A stretch of 64,000 bases of DNA from Hoeflea_A sp965216535 (lineage in GTDB: Bacteria > Pseudomonadota > Alphaproteobacteria > Rhizobiales > Rhizobiaceae), in assembly GCA_965216535.1 (NCBI GenBank), contig OZ244175.1, positions 7,068,001 through 7,132,000 on the forward strand, given 5' to 3'. Positions within the stretch are counted from its first letter, which is position 1; each line of letters opens with the position of its first letter. Under the pieces are notes generated by a model. The model worked only from the letters and a program-made list of their open reading frames with translations. It did no database searches and was not told where the DNA came from. Positions 41,573 to 50,011 of the stretch are shown here, piece by piece. Position numbers and translations under genes: made by a program.

Positions 41573-42205
41573 TCAATCATTGTCCGACAGGCCCGCGCCG
41601 GCGCCTGACAAGCGCGATGCTTCAGTGGCGGGGGCATAGGTTCTTTCGGCAAAGCGGTTCAGTATCTGCCAGCTTTGCGGCAAGGGCGTCGCACGATGGT
41701 GCAGTGCTGATGGGGACGAAACCGAGCCACCGATGCTGATGGTCACGGCTTCGGTCGATGAAGGAAACGCGCCGTTGATTTCGAGTGCATCGCCCTCGAT
41801 GACCGCGCTTGCCTCCGGCAGTTTGACGGAAATACCGGCTTTCAACTGCAACGCACAGGACGCTGCAAATGGCAGAAGCAGAGCCGGTTCAATGACGAAG
41901 GAAACCACAAAGCTCCCGTCGTGCAGATCGTGTGCTCGATCCGATATCGTCGCGCCGGTGATGAGGGGACAGAGCCGTTCCGCTTGCGCCTGCCAGGGCG
42001 ACCGGTCCGGCATCGGCGTCCAATGGGCTTGGGGCGCGCCATGGAACTCTTGCAGCAGACCCGCCAGTGCCTTGCAGCCATCCAAATCCCGAGCGCAAAG
42101 CCAACGGGCGGCCTTGCCGGCCTCTTCCGCCAGGCCCCAGGAATATCCGGCGCCGCGCGCTGCCTTTTTGGCGGTCGCTTCGACTTCGTTCAGCGAGAGG
42201 GTCAT
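41573..42205 (-). CDS. DUF3726 protein
   Basis: A 210-residue cytoplasmic protein starting MTLSLNEVEATAKKAARGAGYSWGLAEEAGKAARWL, the conserved N-terminus of DUF3726. The rest is a mixed alpha/beta region with no catalytic motif I recognise. The start overlaps the stop of the 560-residue unknown gene by 4 nt, so the pair is translationally coupled and probably forms a complex or acts in sequence. No biochemical role is known for the family. Confidence 0.8.
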   Translation of the reverse strand: MTLSLNEVEATAKKAARGAGYSWGLAEEAGKAARWLCARDLDGCKALAGLLQEFHGAPQAHWTPMPDRSPWQAQAERLCPLITGATISDRAHDLHDGSFVVSFVIEPALLLPFAASCALQLKAGISVKLPEASAVIEGDALEINGAFPSSTEAVTISIGGSVSSPSALHHRATPLPQSWQILNRFAERTYAPATEASRLSGAGAGLSDND

Positions 42206-43884
42206 GACCCGATCTCCGGATAAACCCAAAGATCGGCGTTTTGCTCATTCAGTTCTTCGGGATACGGCGCACCGGCATACATGCAGATGCGCACCCAGCG
42301 GTCCGAGCGCGGGTCGAAATGGGTGGCGCCGAAGAAGGAGAGTTTCGCGCGCAGCATGTCGATCGGCAGGACATCGGCCGCGATGGTGTTGTCGCGGATC
42401 TCACCGTAGGGCGCAAAGCGACTCATCTGAGCACGGCGAATGGTGTGACGGTGTTCGGGATGCTGAAGCAGGAACTCCGCCACCGGTCTGTCACCATCCC
42501 AATTGGCCAAGGCCCTGTGGGCCAGAATGGCATCGCGGGCCGGGGCCAGAGGTTGCTCAAAGTCCTCGATCGGTTCCTCGAACCGCTCACCCAAACGGGG
42601 CTCAAGCTTTTCCTCGGAAACGTACCAGACGCGGGCGCAGTTCGCCTTGTCGTCCCAGTCCGTATCAAGCGCCCAGGCGAAGCTCGTCTCCAGCAATACG
42701 CGCACGGCCGCAATTTTCATGGCGCCGTCGACACGAAAGGCGTCGGTGTTGGAGTCGGCCATGCAGTCTTCAAGGCCGTCGACAAGGTGAGAGTAGGGCT
42801 CCAGGATCAGTGAGGTCAGGAGTTCCTGCCCCTCCTCGCTCAACGTGCCTTGCGCCCAGACGATCAACCGGTTCCAGGGCTGGCTTTCTCGCAGATCGGC
42901 ATGGGCGATGCGGCCGTGAATGAGACCGAGATCTTTGCGGAGCTGCGCGAGTTTTTCCATCTGGATCGGATGCGCGGAGCGCCAGCGATCAACCGACACA
43001 TCGGTGCGTCGAAGGACATCCAAGAAAATTTCGATTTCACCCTCGGTCGCAACCTCCACGGAACGCGCCCTGGAAATCGCTTCCTCCCGCGCCATGATCC
43101 AATTGCCGAACAGCACCGGGTGATTGACGATATACGGGGCCATTCCGAGGCCTGTGGAGTTCCCGATGCCCAGTTGCCTGGCAATTGCCGGATCCATCGG
43201 AACGGCCTGAGCGCCTCCCTTTGCCCGGGCCATGTGCTCGACAAGATCGCGCACGAATGTGCGGATCAGATACACGGTCAGCATCTCGACCTGGAACGGA
43301 GGGTGCATCTCCGGCCGATGGGCGATCATTTCGCGGTCCGCCGCACCGAACTTGCCGGAGCCGTAAACCGCCGTCGTGCGCATCAGATACCCGACCCGGT
43401 CGATCTGTTCAGGATCGGGCTGGTTGCCTGAGGCGAGCGCATCGACAACATGCGTCCACAACCGAACCGAGCGATTGGCACGGGACAGCGTCAGTTCGTG
43501 TTCGCTGACACGACCGGCCTCCTGCAGGGGCACATTGTTGGAAAGACGTTCCAGGTCCTCTTCATCCGGCACACCGTCAAAAAGCGCGAATGTGGCGTCC
43601 CAGGCCTCTGCGATAACGCGATCCGAGCGCTGTTCGTCCGGCAGGTCGTGCGCAAAGGCAACAAGCGAGTAGGTGCGCCGCGAGCACGTTGCCGTGTAAA
43701 CCGCGCGGCCCACGCCGGCGCTGTCGATCTCGAAAAGCGGCCGCTCGAAACGCCACTGATCCCGGGCCATGCGCCGGGTCAGAATGCGCATGAAACTCAA
43801 CCGGCATTGATGCAGCGAACCCAGGCGCTTCAAGCGCATGACAGTCGCCGGATCTCGGCGCGCGATGGGTTGAGGGCCGGACAT
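42202..43884 (-). CDS. Uncharacterised 560-residue protein
   Basis: I do not recognise the family. The protein is soluble, charged and rich in Trp, Arg and Asp/Glu, with no signal peptide or TM segment. Visible features: an N-terminal basic region (VMRLKRLGSLHQCRLSFMR), YTATCSRRTYSLVAFAHDL, a helical middle, GNSTGLGMAPYIVNHPVLFGNWI (about 255-277, the most glycine-rich and motif-like part), RWRSAHPIQMEKL and a C-terminal ARVWYVSEEKLEPRLGERFEEPIED ... DPRSDRWVRICMYAGAPYPEE. It overlaps the M19 gene (TGATG) and the DUF3726 gene (4 nt). The ATG at 43884 is favoured by AAGG 7 nt upstream; another ATG two codons earlier is possible. Probably a catabolic enzyme of the operon. Confidence 0.75.
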   Translation of the reverse strand: MSGPQPIARRDPATVMRLKRLGSLHQCRLSFMRILTRRMARDQWRFERPLFEIDSAGVGRAVYTATCSRRTYSLVAFAHDLPDEQRSDRVIAEAWDATFALFDGVPDEEDLERLSNNVPLQEAGRVSEHELTLSRANRSVRLWTHVVDALASGNQPDPEQIDRVGYLMRTTAVYGSGKFGAADREMIAHRPEMHPPFQVEMLTVYLIRTFVRDLVEHMARAKGGAQAVPMDPAIARQLGIGNSTGLGMAPYIVNHPVLFGNWIMAREEAISRARSVEVATEGEIEIFLDVLRRTDVSVDRWRSAHPIQMEKLAQLRKDLGLIHGRIAHADLRESQPWNRLIVWAQGTLSEEGQELLTSLILEPYSHLVDGLEDCMADSNTDAFRVDGAMKIAAVRVLLETSFAWALDTDWDDKANCARVWYVSEEKLEPRLGERFEEPIEDFEQPLAPARDAILAHRALANWDGDRPVAEFLLQHPEHRHTIRRAQMSRFAPYGEIRDNTIAADVLPIDMLRAKLSFFGATHFDPRSDRWVRICMYAGAPYPEELNEQNADLWVYPEIGS

Positions 43885-44861
43885 CAGCATTGCCTTGCGG
43901 TGAAGTTCTCGGCAAAGAACCGGTACCAGTTGCGGCCCATGATGCCCGCCACTTCATCCTCGTTCATGCCGACGGCTCGCAGGCCCTCTTCGATATTCCC
44001 GAAGTCCCGGTTGTCGCGGAACCAGCCTGGCATGGGCGGAAATCCGGGGTTGTTTGCGGAGCCCTCCCCGTAGTCTATCTCCTTGGTCCAGCGTCCAACC
44101 CGCATCCATTCCACGATGCTGTCCGGCTGGTCCTGGCACAGGTCCGTTCCTATCCCCAGATTGGCAACACCGAACTTGTCGGCCGTCCGTGCGATCATTT
44201 CGCAGAAACTGGACAAGGTGCAGTCGGATTTGTCCTTGAGGTGATGCGGGTAAACGGAAAATCCCAGCATCCCGCCGTTTTGGGTCACTGCCCGAATGAC
44301 GTCGTCCGACTTGTTGCGCAGCGCCGGTGCCCATTCATGTGGATTTGCGTGCGTGATGGCGATTGGCCTGATGGAAAGGTCGGCTGCCTCGATGGTGGAG
44401 CGGTCGGCGGAGTGGCTCATGTCAACAACCAGCCCGACGCGGTTCATTTCCCTGATGACCTGCCGACCCATGCGCGTGATGCCGGTGTCTTCCGACTCGT
44501 AGCATCCGGTCGCCAGCAAGGACTGGTTGTTGTAGGTGAGCTGCATGAACCGGGCGCCCAGCGTATGGACGATTTCCACGAGGCCGATGTCGTCTTCGAT
44601 GGGGCTTGGGTTCTGAAAACCAAAAAACACCGCGGTCTTGCCGGTCTCCCGGGCCGTATCGATGTCGGAGGCCCAGCGACCCTTCATGATCAGGTCGGGA
44701 TACTGCTCGAACCATCGGTTCCAGCGCTCGAAATTGGTGACCGTTTCACGGAAGCTTTCATGATAGGCAATGGTCACATGGATAGCGTCGACCCGACCTT
44801 CGCGCAGTTGCCGGAAGATCTTTTCCGACCAATTGGCGTATTGCAGGCCGTCGATCCGCAT
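43884..44861 (-). CDS. Membrane-dipeptidase (peptidase M19) homologue with missing metal ligands
   Basis: A 325-residue TIM-barrel amidohydrolase of the M19 renal-dipeptidase family: LGARFMQLTYNNQSLLATG, GLVVDMSHSADRSTIEAADLSIRPIAITHANPHEW, ALRNKSDDVIRAV, LGIGTDLCQDQP and the C-terminal MGRNWYRFFAENF. The His pair (SH, TH), the substrate Arg and the Asp of GTD are kept. The N-terminal HxD zinc ligands are absent (family DGHxD reads DGLQY here, residues 4-8) and the bridging Glu position reads Gln (GFQN). It may therefore bind one metal or do non-peptidase chemistry. The start overlaps the ALDH stop by one base (TGATG). Confidence 0.85.
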   Translation of the reverse strand: MRIDGLQYANWSEKIFRQLREGRVDAIHVTIAYHESFRETVTNFERWNRWFEQYPDLIMKGRWASDIDTARETGKTAVFFGFQNPSPIEDDIGLVEIVHTLGARFMQLTYNNQSLLATGCYESEDTGITRMGRQVIREMNRVGLVVDMSHSADRSTIEAADLSIRPIAITHANPHEWAPALRNKSDDVIRAVTQNGGMLGFSVYPHHLKDKSDCTLSSFCEMIARTADKFGVANLGIGTDLCQDQPDSIVEWMRVGRWTKEIDYGEGSANNPGFPPMPGWFRDNRDFGNIEEGLRAVGMNEDEVAGIMGRNWYRFFAENFTARQC

Positions 44862-46312
44862 CAGACTGGCGCTCCCGCACTGATGTAGGCGGTCTTGACG
44901 GTGGTGTAGAACTCGGCTGCCGCTTTACCCTGCTCACGCGGACCGTAGGAGCTGTCGCCGCGTCCGCCGAACGGAACGTGGTAGTCGGTGCCGGCGGTCG
45001 GCAGGTTGACCGTCACGACGCCCGTGCGCGCGTTGCGCCTGAAATGGGTCGCTCGGGCGAGATCGCGGGTGACGATGCCCGCTGTCAGGCCGAAACGGGT
45101 ATCGTTGACCGTTGCCAGCGCTTCGTCGTAACCGCCGACCTTGATGACCGATGTCAGGGGAGCAAACATCTCCTCGCGATTGATCCGCATGTCGTTGGTG
45201 CTGTTCACGAAGACGCCGGGCGACATGTAGAAACCATCATGCGGCATATCGAGCCGGACACCGCCGCAGGCGAGTTCAGCGCCTTCGGACCGGCCAATAT
45301 CCACATAGGCCAGGTTCTCGTTGAGCTGCTGCTCGCTCACAACCGGCCCCATCTGCGTTCCTTCCTCAAGCGCATGGCCCACCTTCATGGCCTTTGCGGC
45401 GGCCACCAATTTCTCCACGAAAGCATCATGAATGTTCCGGTGAACGATCAGGCGCGAGGATGCGGTGCATTTTTGTCCGGTTCCGCCAAAAGCGCCGCCA
45501 AGCGCCACGTTGACGGCCAGATCCAGATCCGCGTCATCCATGACCGCAAGCGCGTTTTTCGAACCCATTTCCATTTGAACCTTGGTCAGGTTGGCGATCG
45601 CCGCGGTGGCGATGCCTTTGCCGACCGGCACCGAGCCGGTGAAGGAAATCGCGTTGACGAGGGGACTTTCGACCAGGTGTTGCCCGATGGACCGCCCCGA
45701 ACCCATGACCAGTGAAAAAAGTCCCTTGGGGATGTCCTGCCGGGAGATGATCTCCGCAAGCGCGACGGCAGAAGCCGGAGTCACATTGGCCGGTTTCCAG
45801 ACGACGGCATTGCCGTAACACAGTGCCGGCGCGATTTTCCAGGAGGCTGTGGCCGTCGGAAAGTTCCAGGGTGAGATGACCGCAACAACACCCACGGGCT
45901 CGCGACGCACATCGACCTCAATGCCGGGGCGAACGCTGTCTGCGTTTTCACCGATTTGCCGCAGGCATTCGGCCGCATAATAGGTGAAAAACTGGCCGGC
46001 CCTGGCAACTTCTCCCTGACCTTCGGCGAGCGGCTTGCCCTCTTCGCGGCTCAGCAGGGTTCCGAGCTCCTTTGACCGCGACATCAGTTCATTGCCGATT
46101 GCCATCAGGACCGCCTGTTTGCGTTCCAGGCCATAGGCCGCCCACTGCGCCTGCGCCTCGTGGGCCCTGGTCAACGTCGCCGTGAGCTGGTCAGGGCTCG
46201 CCTGGGCGAACATGCCCAGCAGATCGGACACATCGGACGGATTGCGATTTTCGATCGCGTGCTCGCCCGGAGCCCATTCTCCAGCAATGAAGTTCAATCC
46301 CAATTCAGACAT
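44861..46312 (-). CDS. NAD(P)-dependent aldehyde dehydrogenase (ketoglutarate-semialdehyde type)
   Basis: A 483-residue ALDH: PWNFPTATASWKIAPALCYGNAVVWKPA (about 136), FTGSVPVGKGIATAA, the general base in VQMEMGSKNALAVMDDADLD (about 240) and catalytic Cys in GGTGQKCTASSRLIV (about 276), with REEMFAPLTSVIK and a C-terminal FGGRGDSSYGPREQGKAAAEFYT. The overall pattern matches alpha-ketoglutarate-semialdehyde/succinate-semialdehyde dehydrogenases. The ATG at 46312 (MSELGLNFIAGEW) is preferred; upstream residues are not ALDH-like. It is the first gene of the six-gene unit ending in BCCT, divergent from the LysR gene. Confidence 0.92.
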   Translation of the reverse strand: MSELGLNFIAGEWAPGEHAIENRNPSDVSDLLGMFAQASPDQLTATLTRAHEAQAQWAAYGLERKQAVLMAIGNELMSRSKELGTLLSREEGKPLAEGQGEVARAGQFFTYYAAECLRQIGENADSVRPGIEVDVRREPVGVVAVISPWNFPTATASWKIAPALCYGNAVVWKPANVTPASAVALAEIISRQDIPKGLFSLVMGSGRSIGQHLVESPLVNAISFTGSVPVGKGIATAAIANLTKVQMEMGSKNALAVMDDADLDLAVNVALGGAFGGTGQKCTASSRLIVHRNIHDAFVEKLVAAAKAMKVGHALEEGTQMGPVVSEQQLNENLAYVDIGRSEGAELACGGVRLDMPHDGFYMSPGVFVNSTNDMRINREEMFAPLTSVIKVGGYDEALATVNDTRFGLTAGIVTRDLARATHFRRNARTGVVTVNLPTAGTDYHVPFGGRGDSSYGPREQGKAAAEFYTTVKTAYISAGAPV

Positions 46313-46380
46313 GCCGCAGCCCCGGAGTTTCCATCCCACAGCGTGGACTTTTGTGATGACATCAGTCAAACTAAAACTTG

Positions 46381-46407
46381 TGAAATAAATTTCAGAAATA
46401 TTGAAAT
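46381..46407. promoter_or_regulatory. LysR-type operator dyads
   Basis: Alternating arms TGAAAT-AA-ATTTCA (46381-46394) and ATTTCA-N7-TGAAAT (46389-46407) make overlapping dyads in the 95-nt divergent region between the ALDH and LysR genes. TTTCA-N7-TGAAA fits the T-N11-A consensus of LysR regulators. The right arm abuts the LysR start, consistent with autorepression (inference). Confidence 0.55.
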
Positions 46408-47304
46408 ATGGCCATCAAGATCGAGATGTTGCGCTGCTTCAGCGTTGTTGCCCAGACGGGCAACCTCGCCGACGCGGCTATGCGCCTGGGCCGGACTCAG
46501 TCGGCCCTGTCCATGACCTTGAAACAGCTGGAGGAGCATCTCGGTCAACGCCTGTTCGAAGGCGAGCGGAAGAGCAACCTGACGCCGATTGGAGAGGAGA
46601 TCTTCGAGCTTGCGCGACAACAATTGCGGCGTTTCGACGAGACGGTCGATGCCATCGAATCCACGGCGAATGCGCCGCTCGGGCTGCTGCGCGCCGCTTC
46701 CGTTCCCTCCGTGGCCAGCCTCGTCTTTCCCTCGGCCATTGAAGAGCTCGTGCAAAGGCATCCTGGCGTCAAGGTGGAATTGCGGGACGCCGATACGGAG
46801 CGCGTCGTCGATGCCTTGCTCAGAGGTCAGGTCGATCTCGGAGTTGCTTCCGGCCGGCATACGCTGAACGGCATCCGGCAGGAGCCGCTCTTCGAAGACT
46901 CCTTCGGCCTGCTTTGCGCACCGGACCATGCTCTGGCGCTGACGGAGACGCTGCCGACGATATCGGACATCGTCGAATCCGGTTTCGTGAACAACAATCT
47001 GTGCAACCTGATCGAACCACCGGACATTCGTGCCGAGCTGTCAGCCGCCAACGTCACCGTGCACAACACTTTGTCCCTGATCAGCATGGTGCGGAGCGGC
47101 AAATGGGTGACGATCCTGCCGGAAGCCGTCGTGCGGATCATGACCGATCAATTGGCCTTTCGACAAATCCGCGGGCTGACGGCGCGTCGCTCGGTGACGC
47201 TGTTGACCAGGGAACGTTCACGCCAGGGGACGTTGATTGAGGAGCTGGGGCAAATCGTGCGGCGTTTTGAATTCGACCATTGGATCTCAGAGCCGCGCGT
47301 CTGA
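46408..47304 (+). CDS. LysR-family transcriptional regulator
   Basis: A 298-residue LTTR: N-terminal winged helix MLRCFSVVAQTGNLADAAMRLGRTQSALSMTLKQLEEHLGQRLFEGERKSNLTPIGEEIF, then a substrate-binding domain beginning GLLRAASVPSVASLVFPSAIEEL with VDLGVASGRH and MVRSGKWVTILPEAVV. It stands divergently next to the ALDH-M19-DUF3726-Ldh-BCCT unit and almost certainly controls it. The ATG at 46408 has almost no ribosome site; an ATG six codons on (46426) is an alternative start. Confidence 0.92.
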   Translation: MAIKIEMLRCFSVVAQTGNLADAAMRLGRTQSALSMTLKQLEEHLGQRLFEGERKSNLTPIGEEIFELARQQLRRFDETVDAIESTANAPLGLLRAASVPSVASLVFPSAIEELVQRHPGVKVELRDADTERVVDALLRGQVDLGVASGRHTLNGIRQEPLFEDSFGLLCAPDHALALTETLPTISDIVESGFVNNNLCNLIEPPDIRAELSAANVTVHNTLSLISMVRSGKWVTILPEAVVRIMTDQLAFRQIRGLTARRSVTLLTRERSRQGTLIEELGQIVRRFEFDHWISEPRV

Positions 47305-47381
47305 TTTCAATTGCTGCTTCCGGTTGAGCGAGAATACGCTAACTTTGGCCAGAGCTGAACAAACAAGAAAGATCCAGCCGC

Positions 47382-47792
47382 ATGGAAACCGCCATTCCCG
47401 AGCAAACGAAGCACGGTAAGATTTTCGGAAGAGATGCCATTTTCCTGGACGAAATCGTTTTTCCCAATGAGAACCAATTGATCCTCTGTGGTGTGCTGAA
47501 CACCTATGGTGGCCAGGATGAGCAATACAAAATCAAATTCAAAGATACCGTCCACATCAGCATGACCACATTGGACCTCGCTGAGGCTTACGAAGGCGGA
47601 GGGAGTTTTTGTCGAGTTGAAAATTCGACCCTTATCAAGCAGCTAAATCAGCGTGAAGGTTTCCCCTTAGAGGAATTCATCCATTTCCACTTCCAGACAT
47701 ACGACACGGTATTTGCGATCGTGGCCGAGGGCTATGAGCTCAACTTTTATCCCTTGAGCACTCCGATAAGTGGACATCGGTGGCTGCCGTAG
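47382..47792 (+). CDS. Small protein of unknown function
   Basis: A 136-residue frame of lower GC than its surroundings, with a balanced soluble composition (FGRDAIFLDEIVFPNENQLI, LNTYGGQDEQYKIKFKDTVHISMTTLDL, EEFIHFHFQTYDTVFAIVAEGYELNFYPL). It looks like a genuine single-domain protein; I do not recognise the family. The ribosome site is weak and no partner gene is adjacent. It lies within an island of relaxed base composition ending at the tRNA-Arg gene. Confidence 0.5.
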   Translation: METAIPEQTKHGKIFGRDAIFLDEIVFPNENQLILCGVLNTYGGQDEQYKIKFKDTVHISMTTLDLAEAYEGGGSFCRVENSTLIKQLNQREGFPLEEFIHFHFQTYDTVFAIVAEGYELNFYPLSTPISGHRWLP

Positions 47793-48095
47793 AAAACTCG
47801 AGCGTAATCTTGATCGCACAGTAGCTCGGCACGAGGGCATTCACCGCTCACATACCCATCCTGCAGTTATTGCTTGTATATTGTGAAAAGCGTTCGCGAT
47901 TGATTCCAATGAAGTTGCGCGATTAAATCGATATTGAAGTGCTTGTGGCGGGCTACTCGGTGCAGGGGATCCAGATTCAATTTGCTCTGTAACAGAGAGC
48001 TTCATTCTCAGAACGCGGTCTATTTGGCGTGCGTGATCCAACACCGACGGCGAGCGCACAAATCGACGCCTAATCTATTGATATCTTTGAAAAAA
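47793..48095. other. Gene-free stretch before tRNA-Arg
   Basis: About 300 nt of lower-GC DNA next to the 3' end of tRNA-Arg. I see no convincing reading frame, hairpin or integrase fragment. Possibly the edge of a decayed insertion at the tRNA. Confidence 0.45.
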
Positions 48096-48172
48096 TGGCG
48101 CGCTCGGGAAGATTCGAACTCCCGACCCCCAGATTCGTAGTCTGGTGCTCTATCCAGCTGAGCTACGAGCGC
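48096..48172 (-). tRNA. tRNA-Arg (anticodon ACG)
   Basis: A complete 77-nt cloverleaf on the minus strand: acceptor GCGCTCG/CGAGCGC, D arm GCTC-AGCTGGATA-GAGC, anticodon stem CCAGA/TCTGG with loop CTACGAA (anticodon ACG at 48136-48138), T arm with TTCGAAT and an encoded CCA. The ACG wobble A is expected to be converted to inosine by TadA, reading CGU, CGC and CGA. Confidence 0.97.
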
Positions 48173-48202
48173 GCGGCGGACGAAGGCTGTCCGCGAGGCG
48201 TG

Positions 48203-48231
48203 TACCTAATCCTTTCGCTGCCGGAATGCAA
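48203..48231 (-). promoter_or_regulatory. Probable promoter of tRNA-Arg
   Basis: On the minus strand TTGCAT (48226-48231) and TAGGTA (48203-48208) are separated by 17 nt and end 30 nt upstream of the mature tRNA 5' end, a reasonable sigma-70 arrangement. Confidence 0.45.
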
Positions 48232-48291
48232 GCGCCCGCGGCGGAAAAATTGGCGGGTGGACAACAATCGACGCGAGGCCACCAGGAGCGA

Positions 48292-49833
48292 CTATTCTCC
48301 GAACCGTTCCATCGGCACCGGTTGGACCGGTGTCGGGCATTCGACCTGATCCGGCTGGTTGGGAAGGGTGATGCGGAAACGCGTTCCCGGACCCTGTTTG
48401 TCGACAAGCCCGATGCTGCCGCCATGGGCACGGATAAGCTCGTGGGCGATGGCCAGACCCAGCCCCGTGCCACCGGCGCGGGCCGAGCCGTGAAAGGCCT
48501 TGAACAGGTGCTCCTTCGCCTTCTCCGGCATGCCTGGGCCGGTATCGTCGATTTCGATGGTCGCAACATTGTCAACGACACGAGCCGACACGGCGACCCG
48601 GCGGACGACAGCCGCGTCGTCGATGGCATCGGCGTCCAGCGCCTGGATGGCATTGCGGCACAGATTGTGGATCACCCGAAACAGCTGTTCGCTGTCGGCC
48701 TGCAGTTCCAACCCATGCGGTACGTCGATGATGAATTCGATGGGCGCCATGTTCGGCGTCTCGGCGCCCTCCGGACGGATCTCCGGATCGACGATCAGCA
48801 TGTCGCGGACATCGGCGACCAGCGCTTCGAACTGGATCTGCCGGCGGTGCGGCTCGGCTTCCTGGGCGCGGCCATAGGCCAGCACTTCTCTTGTATAATC
48901 GGCCGCGCGATCCACCGTGCGGATGAGCTTCGGCGCAAAGCGCTTGACCACCGGATCGTCGACCATAGCCAGGCGGTCCGACATCAGTTGGGCCGAAGCC
49001 AGGATGTTGCGCATGTCGTGGTTGATCTTGGAAACCGCCAGCCCGAGATCGGCCAGGTGCTGCTGTTCCTTCAGCGTCGCCTGCAACTGCCGCTGCATCA
49101 AGGCCAGGTGGCGCTGGGCAATGCCCAATTCGTCACCGTTGTCCCGCGGCGCGATGATGCGGTTGGGATCGCCTGGTGATTCCGAGAAAGCCTGCATGCT
49201 GGCCGTCATGCGGCGGATGGGCCGGATCATGATCGAGTTGATGGCGATGAAGACAAGCCCGGCTGTGATGAAGGAAATCAGAAGCGACAGGAAAAAGACG
49301 TTGCGGCCGTAGATCAGCATCGCCCGGTAGAGAGGCTCTTCGTCCATGACGATGTCGACCATCATGGTTTCGCCTTCGACCGGGCCGTAGACGCTGATAA
49401 TGCGATCGCCACCGGAAAACAGCGTGGCAAAGGCATCGCGAATGGCGACGAAGGGCGACACCGAGGTGATGTCATATTTCATCGCGACTTCATGCGGCAT
49501 GTCGGTGGAAGCGATCAATCGGGACATGCCCTCGGTGCGAAGCGCGATCGATTTGGTGCCGGTGGCCATCAACGCGTCGTTCTGGATCGGCTGCGGCAGC
49601 TCCATGTCCTCCCAGCCTTCGACAACAAGGCTGGCGGCGGCGGCGGTGCGCAGCCGGTCTTCCAGCCAGCGCATGCGCATGTTGGCGACCGACGGAACAA
49701 AAATCAGCACTTCGGCGATCATCACGAAAAGGATCGTCAACAACAGCAGCTTGCCGGACAGGCTACGCCGCGGCTTTTCTCCGCCAACCAGTCGTCGCGA
49801 CGCGCCGTTTCTGCCGTTTTGTGACGATTCCAT
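48292..49833 (-). CDS. Sensor histidine kinase (orphan)
   Basis: A 513-residue membrane kinase: TM1 about 27-48, a periplasmic domain of about 125 residues, TM2 about 176-200, HAMP (MIRPIRRMTASMQAFSESP), an H-box SKINHDMRNILASAQLMSDRL with the phospho-accepting His near 274, and a HATPase domain with N-box RVIHNLCRNAIQALD, DDTGPGMPEKAKEHLF and GGTGLGLAIAHELI. No response regulator is adjacent. The stop lies about 120 nt from the 5' end of tRNA-Arg. Signal unknown. Confidence 0.93.
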   Translation of the reverse strand: MESSQNGRNGASRRLVGGEKPRRSLSGKLLLLTILFVMIAEVLIFVPSVANMRMRWLEDRLRTAAAASLVVEGWEDMELPQPIQNDALMATGTKSIALRTEGMSRLIASTDMPHEVAMKYDITSVSPFVAIRDAFATLFSGGDRIISVYGPVEGETMMVDIVMDEEPLYRAMLIYGRNVFFLSLLISFITAGLVFIAINSIMIRPIRRMTASMQAFSESPGDPNRIIAPRDNGDELGIAQRHLALMQRQLQATLKEQQHLADLGLAVSKINHDMRNILASAQLMSDRLAMVDDPVVKRFAPKLIRTVDRAADYTREVLAYGRAQEAEPHRRQIQFEALVADVRDMLIVDPEIRPEGAETPNMAPIEFIIDVPHGLELQADSEQLFRVIHNLCRNAIQALDADAIDDAAVVRRVAVSARVVDNVATIEIDDTGPGMPEKAKEHLFKAFHGSARAGGTGLGLAIAHELIRAHGGSIGLVDKQGPGTRFRITLPNQPDQVECPTPVQPVPMERFGE

Positions 49834-50011
49834 TCCGCTTCCGTTCCCTTGCGGGACAAACTCCCTGCGTCTCTATACCAAAGAATCCATCAAATGGATC
49901 ATAGCATGTTTCACAGATGCTTAATCCACGCAGCACCCCACATGCGCTCGCCCTTCGAGGCACCCTTTATGTGTCAAAGATAGAGCTGTATCGCAACAAA
50001 CAAAGCGTTAC

